The notes: a model not told the origin generated them from the sequence alone. 64,000 nucleotides of DNA from DATLRC01 sp035534895 (GCA_035534895.1 DATLRC010000021.1:140708-204707), one strand, 5' to 3'. Shown: positions 24,600 through 34,088, numbered from the stretch's first letter. A program made the numbers and translations.

Positions 24600-26744
24600 T
24601 TAACGCTTATCCTGAACATCCCGGGCGGCTGCTTTCATACTAAGCTGCAAACGTCCTCGGTCATCAATTGCCACCAGCTTAACCGTTACTCGATCACCTT
24701 CCTTGACAACATCACTTGGTTTATTGACACGCTCTTCCTTCATTTCACTAACATGTACTAAACCATCTTTTCCAGGAAGAACTTGGACAAAAGCTCCAAA
24801 ATCCATAACGCTGACTACTGGAACGTTTTCATATATACGTCCGACTTCGGGCTCTGCAGTTATAGTCTCAATCCACTGCCGAGCAGCATCGATAGACTTT
24901 TTGTCCGGACTGGCAATCATGATTGTACCATCGTCCTTTATGTCGATATCGGCACCTGTTTCGCCAGTAATCTTCTGGATAGTCTCACCCCCCTTACCGA
25001 TAACTTCACGAATCTTATCGGGATTAATATGCATTGTTTCAACCCGAGGCGCATAAGGGCTCATTGTCTTACGCGGTTGGGGCAAAGTTGATAACATATG
25101 CTCCAGAATAAAGGCCCTTCCTTCTCTGGCTTGCTCGAGAGTTTTTCTAAGTACATCAACGCTTAGACCATGGACCTTCATGTCCATTTGAAGAGCTGTA
25201 ATTCCCTTGCTTGAACCAGTAACTTTGAAGTCCATATCACCAGCAAAATCTTCAGCATCAGCAATGTCACTTAAAATAAATGACTTTTTGCCGTCAACCA
25301 TTAGCCCCATTGCAATGCCGCTAATCGGTGCTTTAATCGGCACACCGGCATCCATTAGAGCTAAGCAACTGGAACATGTTGCGGCCATACTGGTAGAACC
25401 ATTCTGGGACATAATTTCAGTTACCGATCGAATAGTGTATGGAAAGTCCTCTTCAGATGGAATAACTGGTAGTAAAGCTCTCTCTGCCAGATAACCGTGG
25501 CCGATCTCTCGTCGACCCGGACTCCCTAAACGGCGAACTTCACCAACGGTGTAACCGGGAGCATTGTAGTGATGCAAGTAGCGTTTTTCACCGGCTTTTT
25601 CCATGGTATCTATCATTTGGGCATATGACAAAGGCGCCAGAGTAACAATATTCAGAGCCTGGGTCACACCACGAGTGAATAAACTTGAGCCGTGAGCTCT
25701 TGGCAAAAGAGCTACTTCGGAACTAAGTGGACGAATCTCCTCCAGCTTACGGCCATCGGGTCGAATCCCTTCCTCAACAATACCTCGGCGAACATCTTGA
25801 TGCAGAGCTAGCGTAAAGCAATCTTCATAAGCTCGTTTGTTTTCAGCAAAAGCTTCCTCGCCAAACTGATCTATAAAGTTTGCTTCCATAGCCCGACGCA
25901 GGTCCTGAACCAAGTCGTTACGCTCCGGATATGGAGCACGTAACCCCTTGCCAAGCTTGTTTTCAAGCCAGCTATCAACTTGTTTTTGAATTACTTCGTT
26001 AACTACGACCGGCTCGTATGTTTGTGCTTCAACCCCGATTTTTTGAACTAATTGTCGTTGTAGGTCAATGGCTGGTTGCATGGCACTATGAGCAAATTCC
26101 AAAGCTTCAGCTATTTGCGTTTCACTAACTTCGTTAGCACCAGCTTCAACCATCATGATGCCGTCGTCAGTACCAGCTACTACAAGGTCAAGGCCTCCCT
26201 TTTCAAGCTGTTCTGCTGACAAAAAGGCAGACAGTTTAGCAGATTCATCGTAACCGATACGCAAGCCAGCCACAGGGCCGTCAAATGGTGCACCAGTCAA
26301 CATAAATGCAGCACTCATTGCGATCATTGCGATCATGTCCGGTCGAAAACTTGGGTCCATAGATAATACCGTGGCTATACCCTGCACTTCGTGCCGGTAG
26401 TTTTTGGGCCATAGGGGTCGAATTGGACGATCAATCAGTCGACTGATCAATACAGCTTCGTCGGAAGGTCTTCCTTCGCGCTTAATAAAGCGACTGCCGC
26501 TAATTTTACCGGCAGCATAGAAACGCTCCTCATAATCAATGCTTAAAGGAAAGTAGTCAAGGTGCTCAACAACGGCTGGGCTGAGCATTGCTGTACCAAG
26601 TACTACCGTGTCACCATAACGTACTAAAACACTAGCTGAAGCACGAAAGCCAACACGTCCAACCTCCAAAGAGAGCTTGCGCCCACAAAAGTCGGTTTCT
26701 AGTTTAATAATGCTTTTTCCGAAGGGATTTATCGTTTTTCCCAT
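24600..26744 (-). CDS. pnp: Polyribonucleotide nucleotidyltransferase (PNPase)
   Basis: PNPase degrades RNA 3'-5' by phosphorolysis. Two RNase PH domains are visible (FCGRKLSLEVGRVGFRASASVLVRYGDTVVLGTAMLS; then REIGHGYLAERALLPVIPSEEDFPYTIRSVTEIMSQNGSTSMA), separated by the alpha-helical domain. A KH domain (INPDKIREVIGKGGETIQKITGETGADIDI) and an S1 domain (GRIYENVPVVSVMDFGAFVQVLPGKDGLVHVSEM) follow. At 714 aa it has full length. An AGAGGAATT ATG ribosome site is present. It follows rpsO as in most bacteria, with a 180-base gap that holds its leader. Confidence 0.97.
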   Translation of the reverse strand: MGKTINPFGKSIIKLETDFCGRKLSLEVGRVGFRASASVLVRYGDTVVLGTAMLSPAVVEHLDYFPLSIDYEERFYAAGKISGSRFIKREGRPSDEAVLISRLIDRPIRPLWPKNYRHEVQGIATVLSMDPSFRPDMIAMIAMSAAFMLTGAPFDGPVAGLRIGYDESAKLSAFLSAEQLEKGGLDLVVAGTDDGIMMVEAGANEVSETQIAEALEFAHSAMQPAIDLQRQLVQKIGVEAQTYEPVVVNEVIQKQVDSWLENKLGKGLRAPYPERNDLVQDLRRAMEANFIDQFGEEAFAENKRAYEDCFTLALHQDVRRGIVEEGIRPDGRKLEEIRPLSSEVALLPRAHGSSLFTRGVTQALNIVTLAPLSYAQMIDTMEKAGEKRYLHHYNAPGYTVGEVRRLGSPGRREIGHGYLAERALLPVIPSEEDFPYTIRSVTEIMSQNGSTSMAATCSSCLALMDAGVPIKAPISGIAMGLMVDGKKSFILSDIADAEDFAGDMDFKVTGSSKGITALQMDMKVHGLSVDVLRKTLEQAREGRAFILEHMLSTLPQPRKTMSPYAPRVETMHINPDKIREVIGKGGETIQKITGETGADIDIKDDGTIMIASPDKKSIDAARQWIETITAEPEVGRIYENVPVVSVMDFGAFVQVLPGKDGLVHVSEMKEERVNKPSDVVKEGDRVTVKLVAIDDRGRLQLSMKAAARDVQDKR

Positions 26745-26924
26745 AATTCCTCTTAATCTTTCTGTCTAATATTGGTCTTCGGGCAAAGTTCAAATATATA
26801 CGCTGTTCTTGTGCTATTTAAAATTGCGATATATCTGTTGCTTTGCCAAAAGACGCTTTTCCCCGTAAGGGCGTTAATGTGCACAAGCTTTTTGTCTCGA
26901 TCTTCAAGACAATTTGTCTATGCA

Positions 26925-27191
26925 CTAGCGACGAATACCCAGCTGTTTGATGAGCTTAAGGTAAGCTGCCGAGTCGCGACTAGCAATGTATTTTAATAAA
27001 CGACGCCTTTTACCAACCAATTGGAGTAAGCCCCGACGAGCCATGAAATCGTGCTTGTTGGTTTTGAGGTGCTCAGTAAGTTCTTTGATTCGCTCACTTT
27101 GAACGGCAACCTGAACACTAGAGCCCCCAGTATCATTCTTATGTACTTGCACGCTCTTAATAGCGGCCTCTTTTTTATCGCTTGTTATCAT
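26925..27191 (-). CDS. rpsO: 30S ribosomal protein uS15
   Basis: The 88-aa product MITSDKKEAAIKSVQVHKNDTGGSSVQVAVQSERIKELTEHLKTNKHDFMARRGLLQLVGKRRRLLKYI is typical S15, with the conserved DTGS-like DTGGSSVQVA and HxxD..RRGLL..VxxRRxLLxYL core. I use the ATG at 27191, which gives the standard length. The longer frame to 27230 overlaps the promoter. TTGCAT-17-TAGAAT ends ten bases before this ATG. Confidence 0.96.
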   Translation of the reverse strand: MITSDKKEAAIKSVQVHKNDTGGSSVQVAVQSERIKELTEHLKTNKHDFMARRGLLQLVGKRRRLLKYIASRDSAAYLKLIKQLGIRR

Positions 27192-27201
27192 GCTTTGGTC
27201 T

Positions 27202-27230
27202 ATTCTACCAGATATAGCCTTGATATGCAA
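27202..27230 (-). promoter_or_regulatory. rpsO promoter
   Basis: TTGCAT (27225-27230), 17 bases, TAGAAT (27202-27207), then ten bases to the rpsO ATG and no Shine-Dalgarno. The transcript would carry only about three leader bases. Confidence 0.6.
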
Positions 27231-27279
27231 CGCCTTAATTTAAGACGTTTCGACACTTAATTAAGTAGCACTTACTGCA

Positions 27280-27993
27280 CTACTGCAACTGCGCAGGTAT
27301 GAGCAAGCCAGGAGTAACAGCTGTACCATCAGGGTTTTGAAGAGACCTATGTGCTTGAGGGTCATATGCATATAAGCCGTAGTCGTTAAATCCAGGACCA
27401 CCTTTAGTTGGCTCAGCATATGCGCTGGTTGACAATATAATATTTGAACCATAAGGTACAAATGTGTCGTTACCAGCCTCAAAAGGCACGGCAGTAATAA
27501 TTACCTTACCGTTTGCACCATTACTTTGCACGCCAAACCAGCCACCGGCCAAAAAATTACCGTTCTTGCCAGGCTTAGCACTCGGATTAATCGTCGAAAG
27601 TAAAATCGGGTTTTTATAAACCGGTGAAGGACCGCCACCTTTTTGACCATTGAGCAACGGAGTTATAGGAGATTCAATCTGCCCATTTAGAACTAACATT
27701 GGTACCATAGGACTGCCGCTGCCAAAGGCTTCAGTATAGGCGGCCGCTTGTTGTGCAGCTTCTTGTTGAGCAAGCACTTCAGTTTGAGCAACATTAATTT
27801 TATTTTCTTCCAAAGAAACAATCTTCCTGTTTTGTGAAGCCATATCCTTAGCGCCAACAACGCCTAAAACAGTTGTGGAAGCTAAGGCTACACCTGCTAG
27901 ACCAGCAGTTACCTTACTTACTCTAGCTCTTGAGTGCTCGGCATTAGTATTATCTTGGTTACGCTGGGAATTTTTGTTTAGAAATCTTTTCAT
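27280..27993 (-). CDS. Secreted or membrane-anchored protein of unknown function
   Basis: The 237-aa product has a long basic start (MKRFLNKNSQRNQDN), then a hydrophobic Ala/Val helix at about residues 25-48 that can serve as signal or anchor. A coiled-coil segment follows (SLEENKINVAQTEVLAQQEAAQQAAAY), then a Gly/Pro/Asn-rich exported domain (NFLAGGWFGVQSNGANGKVIITAVPFEAG). No sortase, lipobox or catalytic motif is seen. It lies between truB and rpsO on the same strand. Confidence 0.7.
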   Translation of the reverse strand: MKRFLNKNSQRNQDNTNAEHSRARVSKVTAGLAGVALASTTVLGVVGAKDMASQNRKIVSLEENKINVAQTEVLAQQEAAQQAAAYTEAFGSGSPMVPMLVLNGQIESPITPLLNGQKGGGPSPVYKNPILLSTINPSAKPGKNGNFLAGGWFGVQSNGANGKVIITAVPFEAGNDTFVPYGSNIILSTSAYAEPTKGGPGFNDYGLYAYDPQAHRSLQNPDGTAVTPGLLIPAQLQ

Positions 27994-28053
27994 AAACCCT
28001 AGTTTATCATACTTTGTGATTTAGCGCAATAGCATAGCAACCAACCCCAAAAG

Positions 28054-28752
28054 TTATTCAAGACTTTGCTTCAAATTCTTTGCTATTACTTCTGGACTAA
28101 TATTTTCCATACTGACTGCATCTATAAGACTAAATTGACCGACTTTGGTTCGCCTTAGGGCACTTGTGTAGGCCACTGTTTGCAGATTTTTAGCTATATC
28201 TTCAACCAAAGCACGAATATAAGTACCTGATGATACATCAGTAGTTAGATAAGCATTGGGATAATCGTAATTAGTAAGCTTTAGCCGCCTGATTGTAACT
28301 TGTCTGGGTTTAATGACAACTTCTTCTCCGTTTCGAGCAAGTCGATAAGCACGCTGACCGTTGATTTTAATAGCTGAGTACTTTGGAGGTGTCTGCTCAA
28401 TCTGTCCTTCAAATCGTTTGAGAACAGCTTCAAGCTCACCTAGCTTCGGCCTCCGGTCAGATATAAAGCTGATCTCACCTTCTGGGTCACCAGTAGTACT
28501 GCTTTTGCCTAGAATCATCGATACCTCATAACTCTTGTCGAGCCTAGATAGTAATGTGGCCTGTTTGGTGTACTCCTTGCCGATCAATAAGACAAGTAAT
28601 CCGGTAGCGAAGGGATCTAGCGTTCCGGTGTGTCCAACCTTTAAACTTTTGGGCCGTTTGCCCAAACTATTGGCCACAGATCGACGCACATAATTAACTA
28701 CATCAAAAGATGTCCAGCCGGCTGGCTTATCAACAAGCAGAATACCGTTCAT
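28054..28752 (-). CDS. truB: tRNA pseudouridine-55 synthase TruB
   Basis: TruB makes the universal pseudouridine at tRNA position 55. It shows MNGILLVDKPAGWTSFDVVNYV, the catalytic motif GHTGTLDPFATGLLVLLIG (Asp nucleophile in TLDP), the KSYEV strand, TPPKYSAIKINGQRAYRLAR and SSGTYIRALVEDIA. At 232 aa it lacks the C-terminal PUA domain, like many short bacterial forms. TACAAT (28760-28765) seven bases before the ATG indicates its own leaderless promoter, right after the stop of the upstream gene. Confidence 0.95.
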   Translation of the reverse strand: MNGILLVDKPAGWTSFDVVNYVRRSVANSLGKRPKSLKVGHTGTLDPFATGLLVLLIGKEYTKQATLLSRLDKSYEVSMILGKSSTTGDPEGEISFISDRRPKLGELEAVLKRFEGQIEQTPPKYSAIKINGQRAYRLARNGEEVVIKPRQVTIRRLKLTNYDYPNAYLTTDVSSGTYIRALVEDIAKNLQTVAYTSALRRTKVGQFSLIDAVSMENISPEVIAKNLKQSLE

Positions 28753-28767
28753 TGGGGTAATTGTATC

Positions 28768-30396
28768 TTATTGCTTGGGTGGGGGCACCATAAAGGTGGG
28801 CGGCATTAGAGGTGGTGGTACTGGTGGTGGAGCAGTACTCTTTGGCATCGTCTCCCCGGCCGCTGAAAGAGAAGAATCATTATTAGATGGCTGGAGATTG
28901 TCTTGTGGAGTTGGATCATATATCTCGCCTACTGTAGTTGGATCAAAGGCTGTCGAAGCTGTCTGATCATTTGTATGCAGATCCAGGTCAACTGGTTGAG
29001 CGTTAAGGGCTTGGATTGGTTCATTCTCAGGAGGACTGCTCCTAAGAGCCTTGGTTACCTCATCTCGAGCGGCGTTAATATTGGTTGTCTCAGGAGCTCC
29101 AGAATCCAGATGTTGACTTTCGACTGTCTGTTCAATTTGAGCTAGGGTCTGAGGATCCATGGGTTCGTTCTCTTTTGTTGATCCAAATACTGGCTCGGGC
29201 AACAGAGGTTGATGTAGTTCCTCGGGTGCTAATTCTTCCTTAGAAGTAGCGGAGTTTGGGCTCAGAGGTTGATCACGATTAAGTAGTGGTGCTTCTTCAG
29301 ATATGGGCTTGTGACCTAGGAGATCGAGTCCGGGATCCAGACCCTCAGGTTGACTATTAGCTGTCAACATACCGCCTAGTGTCGGGGGCTCAGTCACCAA
29401 TCGTGGACCTTTTATCTTTAGTGAACTGGAAGATATTGATTTACTTCCAGGGGCCTGGGTAGCAGATTTGTCTAGAGATTCTTTTTTCTCTTCAGCTGGT
29501 TTATCCTTAGGTTTATCTTTGGATGACTCGTTGTGAGTAATCTCAAGCGTGCCATCATCTTGTTTGGGTGGCTTAGAAGAGTCATTATTAGCTGGTTGGG
29601 ACTGGTTATCACCGTTTTGACCATCACCGGTAATTGGCGGCAATACTTCCAGCTCGCTAGCAACAAGCTGCTGATTAGCTCCAGCAGACATAAGCTCAGC
29701 GCTAGCACTCATAGTTTGCGGAGAGGTCTTTTCGTTACTAAATCGCTTTGTTTCGGCAACAATTCCAGTTAATAAAGCGGTGGCTATTTGGGAATCAAGT
29801 AAGTTCGGTCCTAGGCCACGACTTAGGTCGACAACTAGTTCACAAAGACTACTGGCGGTTGTATTATGCCAATTGATGCTGCCTAAGCCACCATCAGCAG
29901 AAGTGTTAATGGTAGCAACCGTAGCGTCATGCAAAATACGCCCGTGGGCCGTGATTGCCAGATCTAGAGCTTGTTGTTCGCGGACTCCTAGTGCAACGAC
30001 TACATCAACATTGAAATCGCCTTGGCTAAATTCAAGATCGTCGGCGCTAAGTGAAGTACGGTAGGGTGTAATAAAAATTTTGACAATTTTATCTTCAACT
30101 TTGTAGCGCAACTTATCGGCCTTCGATTTATCTAACGATATAATGAAATCTCGTAAGCTGTCAGTATTTTTTTCAAGAGTCTGATCGGGTTTGAGAAACT
30201 CCAGGGTTGATGGAATCTGGCCACTAAAAACTGCGGTGGCGTGTTTGTTCAGTTTATTTAGCAGCAACGTTAGGCCAATACAAGCAGACAGTTGATCAAC
30301 TGAGGGATCGGCGCTAACTGTTACCAATATATTGCTAGCGGTTTTAAGCCGATCAACGAGCTGTTGCTGTGGATTTACACTATCTGAGTTGTTCAT
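28768..30396 (-). CDS. DHH-phosphoesterase-like protein with lost metal motifs and Pro-rich tail
   Basis: The first 240 residues follow the NrnA/DHH fold: ILVTVSADPSVDQLSACIGL where active enzymes have HxxPDxDAxGS, VVVALGVREQQAL in place of the DxxxxxR segment, TINTSADGGLGSINWHNTTASSLCELV where DHH is expected, and LLTGIVAETKRFSNEKTSPQTMSASAELMSAGA, which matches the family well. The metal-binding His and Asp residues are missing, so it is probably a non-catalytic relative. Residues 240-542 are disordered, acidic and proline-rich, ending PPPVPPPLMPPTFMVPPPKQ. It precedes truB by 15 bases. In many bacteria an NrnA-type gene sits beside truB, so the neighbourhood is conserved though the chemistry is not. 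Confidence 0.75.
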   Translation of the reverse strand: MNNSDSVNPQQQLVDRLKTASNILVTVSADPSVDQLSACIGLTLLLNKLNKHATAVFSGQIPSTLEFLKPDQTLEKNTDSLRDFIISLDKSKADKLRYKVEDKIVKIFITPYRTSLSADDLEFSQGDFNVDVVVALGVREQQALDLAITAHGRILHDATVATINTSADGGLGSINWHNTTASSLCELVVDLSRGLGPNLLDSQIATALLTGIVAETKRFSNEKTSPQTMSASAELMSAGANQQLVASELEVLPPITGDGQNGDNQSQPANNDSSKPPKQDDGTLEITHNESSKDKPKDKPAEEKKESLDKSATQAPGSKSISSSSLKIKGPRLVTEPPTLGGMLTANSQPEGLDPGLDLLGHKPISEEAPLLNRDQPLSPNSATSKEELAPEELHQPLLPEPVFGSTKENEPMDPQTLAQIEQTVESQHLDSGAPETTNINAARDEVTKALRSSPPENEPIQALNAQPVDLDLHTNDQTASTAFDPTTVGEIYDPTPQDNLQPSNNDSSLSAAGETMPKSTAPPPVPPPLMPPTFMVPPPKQ

Positions 30397-30518
30397 ATTT
30401 TGGTTTTCAACTTTTCACTTCCAGCGTACCATAAACGACTTGTCTTTACAAGACAGAGCCTACTCTGTATACTCGAGCTTTGAAATTAAAGTTATTCTAA
30501 AAACTAAGGATTCACCCA

Positions 30519-30839
30519 ATGCCTATCATCAAATCTGCAAAAAAACGTGTTCGCGTTGCCCGTAAAGCAACTATCCGTAATGCTAAAACTAAACGTTCCC
30601 TAAAATCAGCTTTTAAGATTTTTCAAAAATCACTAACAGCCCCAAACCATGCCAAGGCCCAAAGTGCTCTAGACAAGGCCGTAAAGAAAGGCTTGGTACA
30701 TAAGAACAAAGCTGCTCGCACCAAAAAGCGACTGTCTGCTCAAGCTAAAGCTGCCGGAACCAGTAAGAAAGTCAAAAAAACTTCCCCTAAAAAAACTGTT
30801 GAAAAAAAAGTTGCCCCTCGCAAACCAGCCAAGAAATAG
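30519..30839 (+). CDS. rpsT: 30S ribosomal protein bS20
   Basis: MPIIKSAKKRVRVARKATIRNAKTKRSLKSAFKIFQKSL is typical S20, a helical bundle protein that binds 16S rRNA. The core is about 85 residues; a Lys/Pro/Ala-rich C-terminal tail brings it to 106. AAGGATTCACCC ATG-type spacing gives a ribosome site, and TATACT about 50 bases upstream a promoter, so this is one of the genes with a true leader. It lies alone on the plus strand between minus-strand units. Confidence 0.94.
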   Translation: MPIIKSAKKRVRVARKATIRNAKTKRSLKSAFKIFQKSLTAPNHAKAQSALDKAVKKGLVHKNKAARTKKRLSAQAKAAGTSKKVKKTSPKKTVEKKVAPRKPAKK

Positions 30840-30914
30840 CCTACATAAAAAGCTGGTTTAGCAAGGCTAATTATCTCTGCCTAGTGTTCGGATTCAAAAC
30901 CGCATTCGGGTAAC

Positions 30915-31838
30915 CTAAAGTCCTGATAGCATTAACAAATAGCCCTGCAGAGCTTCATCAATATCGAATTTTTGGCTCTTCTGGCGAACATCAAGTGCTA
31001 GCAACTTCGTGATATATTGTTTGAGCTGACTCAAACTTAGATCTTTAACCAAATGGGCGCTTTTTTGAACTACAAACGGCTTGAGCTTTGCCTCTTGGGC
31101 AATTTGGTCTAAAGAACGTTGGCCAGCAGTTTTGATAATCGTTAGAATACGTAGTTGCCATGCAAGCATAGCTATTACCTGTGGCGGCTCAACTTTTAAT
31201 GCCCGTTGTTCTCTATATAACTCCAGTGTACGGCTTGGATTACCGCCGAAGGCTGATTCTAGTAGCTCAAAAATTGTGCTTTGGGGGGTTGCCTCAGTCA
31301 AGAGCATGATACTTTGGCGATCAATCGCCTGTTGGTAAAGTAATAACTTGTCGAGTTCCTGATTTACTAGTTGCTGGTTGGTACCGATACGTTCTAACAG
31401 ATAACGCGCATCGGTTAGACTGATTGAGCCTCCGCGAGCTTTGGCCTCCTTAGCTATCCATTGCGCCAGGTTGTTTGGGTCAAGTTCTAGAAACTGACGA
31501 TAATCAGTCTGGTCCTTTAGGAATTTATAATAGGCAAGCCGTTTATCGAGTTTGGGTTCTAAAATTATTACGTCTGTCGAGATTGGAAGTTGAGCTAACA
31601 ATTCACTGATTTGGTCGCTAAATTGTTTGATACTTCCAGGCGACCTTAAGATGACTAGTTTGCGTTCAGTAATAAACGATAGATTAGTCAGTGCTTCACG
31701 GATAAGATCGAAGTCAGTCTCGGCCCCATCAAGTCTCTCAATTGCCAGATCACCGTAACGTGTTATAAAACTTGCTGTCAGAGAATCAAGTTCGTGACTT
31801 AAAGCAAAGCTATTTTCTCCCGTTAAACAGACAATCAT
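30915..31838 (-). CDS. holA: DNA polymerase III delta subunit
   Basis: HolA opens the sliding clamp within the clamp loader. The AAA+-like N-terminal part reads MIVCLTGENSFALSHELDSL, RLDGAETDFDLIREAL and LSFITERKLVILRSPGS. The helical collar domain has TIFELLESAFGGNPSRTLELYREQRALKVEPPQVIAMLAWQLRIL and ends QKFDIDEALQGYLLML. At 307 aa it is slightly short. TACAAT (31845-31850) stands six bases before the ATG. It is divergent from the trehalose gene. Confidence 0.88.
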   Translation of the reverse strand: MIVCLTGENSFALSHELDSLTASFITRYGDLAIERLDGAETDFDLIREALTNLSFITERKLVILRSPGSIKQFSDQISELLAQLPISTDVIILEPKLDKRLAYYKFLKDQTDYRQFLELDPNNLAQWIAKEAKARGGSISLTDARYLLERIGTNQQLVNQELDKLLLYQQAIDRQSIMLLTEATPQSTIFELLESAFGGNPSRTLELYREQRALKVEPPQVIAMLAWQLRILTIIKTAGQRSLDQIAQEAKLKPFVVQKSAHLVKDLSLSQLKQYITKLLALDVRQKSQKFDIDEALQGYLLMLSGL

Positions 31839-31907
31839 GGACCTATTGTAGCAAGTATTGCCACTGGGTTAGCTCCACTAATCTGGTATACTGCCCCTCA
31901 GGCAGTT

Positions 31908-34088
31908 ATGGGACAGGTTATTATTGTTGCTAATCGACTACCCCTCAGCCTTAGAAAAGTTAAGGATAGATTAGAATTCTACCCTAGTACGGGTGGACTG
32001 GCTACCGGCCTGTCGTCATTCGTTTCGAAAAGACAAAACCGTTGGGTTGGCTGGCCAGGAATGGCCAGTGAAGATTTAACAGAATCCGAAAAACGTTGGG
32101 TAGTAACCGAATTAGATAAACATAACTGTTCTCCGGTATTCTTAAGTCGTAGACAAATAGATCAATTTTATAACGGCTATAGTAACCAGATATTGTGGCC
32201 ACTATTTCACGGCTTACCGCTCAAACTAGACCAGGCTGTTGGTTACTGGAAAAGTTATCGCTCTGTGAACAAACTCTTTGCCGAAGCAGTCTTGGCCTTG
32301 ACGCACTCAGGACAGACTATTTGGGTACACGATTATCATCTTTTACTGTTACCCCAGATGCTGCGAGCAGAAAGACCAAATGATCATATTGGCTTTTTTC
32401 AACATATTCCCTTTCCTTCAATCAAAGGGTTCAACCAACTTTCCGAAAACAAAAAAATACTGCGCGGTATATTGGGCGCCGATCTAGTCGGATTTCATAC
32501 CGTAGCTTACGCTAATAACTTTTTAGATGCTTGTCAACAATTAAAAGACGTTGTGGTAGCTCCTGGTCAGGTGCTGCTAGCCGCAAGGGTTGTTAAAGTC
32601 ACCGATTTTCCAATGGGTATTGATTACAATAAATTTGTCCAGGCTAGTAGTTCTCCGGTTGTTAAAAAACTTGCCAGAGAATATAAGGCCAAATATGGTA
32701 AGCGTAAAATTATCCTAACAGTTGATAGATTAGACCCAACTAAAGGCTTGGTTCAGCGACTGGAAGCCTACAAAGAATTTTTAAACTCAAACCCAGTTTT
32801 TCATGGTCGACTAGTTATGGCCATGTTAGCGGTGCCATCACGGACCGATCTCCTGGAATATCAGATTTTAAAAACTAATGTCGAGAAACTTGTTGCTAAG
32901 ATCAATCATCGATTTGGCTCAACGACTTGGCAACCAATTGATTACATGTATGCTTCTCTGCCGTTTGAGGAAGTTGCAGCACTCTACAAAGTAGCAGATA
33001 TTGCCTTTATTGCCCCACTAATGGATGGCATGAACCTTGTGGCTAAAGAATTCATGGCCAGTAAAACTAATAAAAAAGGTATTTTAATCTTGAGCCAAAC
33101 TGCTGGGGCTGCTCAAGAACTAACCGAAGCTCTACTAGTAAATCCACTGCGCCGTTCCTCTCTAGTGGCAGGCCTAAATAAAGCTCTAAATATGTCTCCT
33201 CAAGAATTGAAGCAGCGGGCTTCAACAATGCAACAACAATTGGCTGCTTCTACGGTTCACAAGTGGGCTGCCAATTTTGTGGGCACCCTTAACCAACCAG
33301 TCACAGTTGGTCATCGGCAAACACGCCTTTTAAAGAGCAGGACCTTAGAGCAGTTAATAACAACCTACCGCCTAGCCCAGCATCGCCTACTGTTATTTGA
33401 TTACGACGGAGTGCTCTCCCCATTTTTCACACAGCCCCAACACGCTAGTCCCCCACTTCATTTAAGCCTTTTGCTTGGAGAATTAGCTGCTCAAGAGAGC
33501 AATGAAGTAATCCTCATCAGTGGTAGATCAAAATCCGATTTAGAAACATGGTTTGGAGATTTAAATATCTCTTTAGTAGCTGAACATGGAGCATTTGTAC
33601 GTAAAATTGGTGCTCAAAAATGGCAGTCGATTGTTCCGGTTAACCATAGCTGGCAGTCAGCCGTGCTACCTATACTTGAATTCTATGCCGCTAAAACACC
33701 GGGTGCTTCTGTCGAAGTTAAAGATAGTGCTCTAGTTTGGCATTACCGGGCTGCATCGGCCTACTTTGCTCAAAAATATCTTGTCATTTTAAAGAGGCTT
33801 TTAAGGTCCTTGTCCAAACAATACGGTCTGACAATTTATAGCGGACACAAGATACTAGAGATTAGGCAAAAAGGCATAAATAAAGGTTCCGCAATTACTC
33901 TCTGGACTCAAAAAAATAATGATTTTGTGTTAGCAATTGGCGACGACTACACCGATGAGGACATGTTTATGAAATTACCGTTAACTGCTCATACTATAAA
34001 AGTTGGGCGCGGCAGTACTGCTGCTAAATATAGACTGCCGTCTGTTAATGAAGTTTTTGATCTGCTGCGAAGGCTTTGTTTAAAGTAA
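31908..34088 (+). CDS. Bifunctional trehalose-6-phosphate synthase/phosphatase (OtsA-OtsB fusion)
   Basis: Residues 1 to about 465 are a GT20 synthase joining UDP- or ADP-glucose to glucose-6-phosphate: VIIVANRLPLSLRK, STGGLATGLSSFV, VWVHDYHLLLLPQML, GFFQHIPFPS, LTVDRLDPTKGLVQRLEAYKEFL and MDGMNLVAKEF. Residues about 490-720 are a HAD phosphatase: LLLFDYDGVLSPF (nucleophile Asp; Val replaces the usual Thr), VILISGRSKSDLETWF, LVAEHGAF and FVLAIGDDYTDEDMF. One chain can therefore make trehalose from sugar phosphates. An extended -10 TGGTATACT (TATACT 31887-31892) precedes the start. The end overlaps mutM by nine bases. Trehalose may protect against osmotic or drying stress, an inference. Confidence 0.93.
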   Translation: MGQVIIVANRLPLSLRKVKDRLEFYPSTGGLATGLSSFVSKRQNRWVGWPGMASEDLTESEKRWVVTELDKHNCSPVFLSRRQIDQFYNGYSNQILWPLFHGLPLKLDQAVGYWKSYRSVNKLFAEAVLALTHSGQTIWVHDYHLLLLPQMLRAERPNDHIGFFQHIPFPSIKGFNQLSENKKILRGILGADLVGFHTVAYANNFLDACQQLKDVVVAPGQVLLAARVVKVTDFPMGIDYNKFVQASSSPVVKKLAREYKAKYGKRKIILTVDRLDPTKGLVQRLEAYKEFLNSNPVFHGRLVMAMLAVPSRTDLLEYQILKTNVEKLVAKINHRFGSTTWQPIDYMYASLPFEEVAALYKVADIAFIAPLMDGMNLVAKEFMASKTNKKGILILSQTAGAAQELTEALLVNPLRRSSLVAGLNKALNMSPQELKQRASTMQQQLAASTVHKWAANFVGTLNQPVTVGHRQTRLLKSRTLEQLITTYRLAQHRLLLFDYDGVLSPFFTQPQHASPPLHLSLLLGELAAQESNEVILISGRSKSDLETWFGDLNISLVAEHGAFVRKIGAQKWQSIVPVNHSWQSAVLPILEFYAAKTPGASVEVKDSALVWHYRAASAYFAQKYLVILKRLLRSLSKQYGLTIYSGHKILEIRQKGINKGSAITLWTQKNNDFVLAIGDDYTDEDMFMKLPLTAHTIKVGRGSTAAKYRLPSVNEVFDLLRRLCLK

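Noticed and set aside
26745..26924. Possible structured RNA or attenuator in the rpsO-pnp gap
   Set aside because: There is a short repeat (GACGC ... GCGTT) around 26852-26875 and a TTGTCT/AGACAA pair near 26900, but stems are short or share bases and no U-run follows; this is too weak to call as a terminator or RNase III hairpin.
28775..29145. Plus-strand frames opposite the Pro-rich tail
   Set aside because: Gly-rich or low-complexity translation (GGGTIKVGGIRGGGTGGG) is simply the complement of the proline codons.
30840..30914. rpsT terminator
   Set aside because: AGCCT and AGGCT repeats are visible but far apart with no U-run; not convincing.
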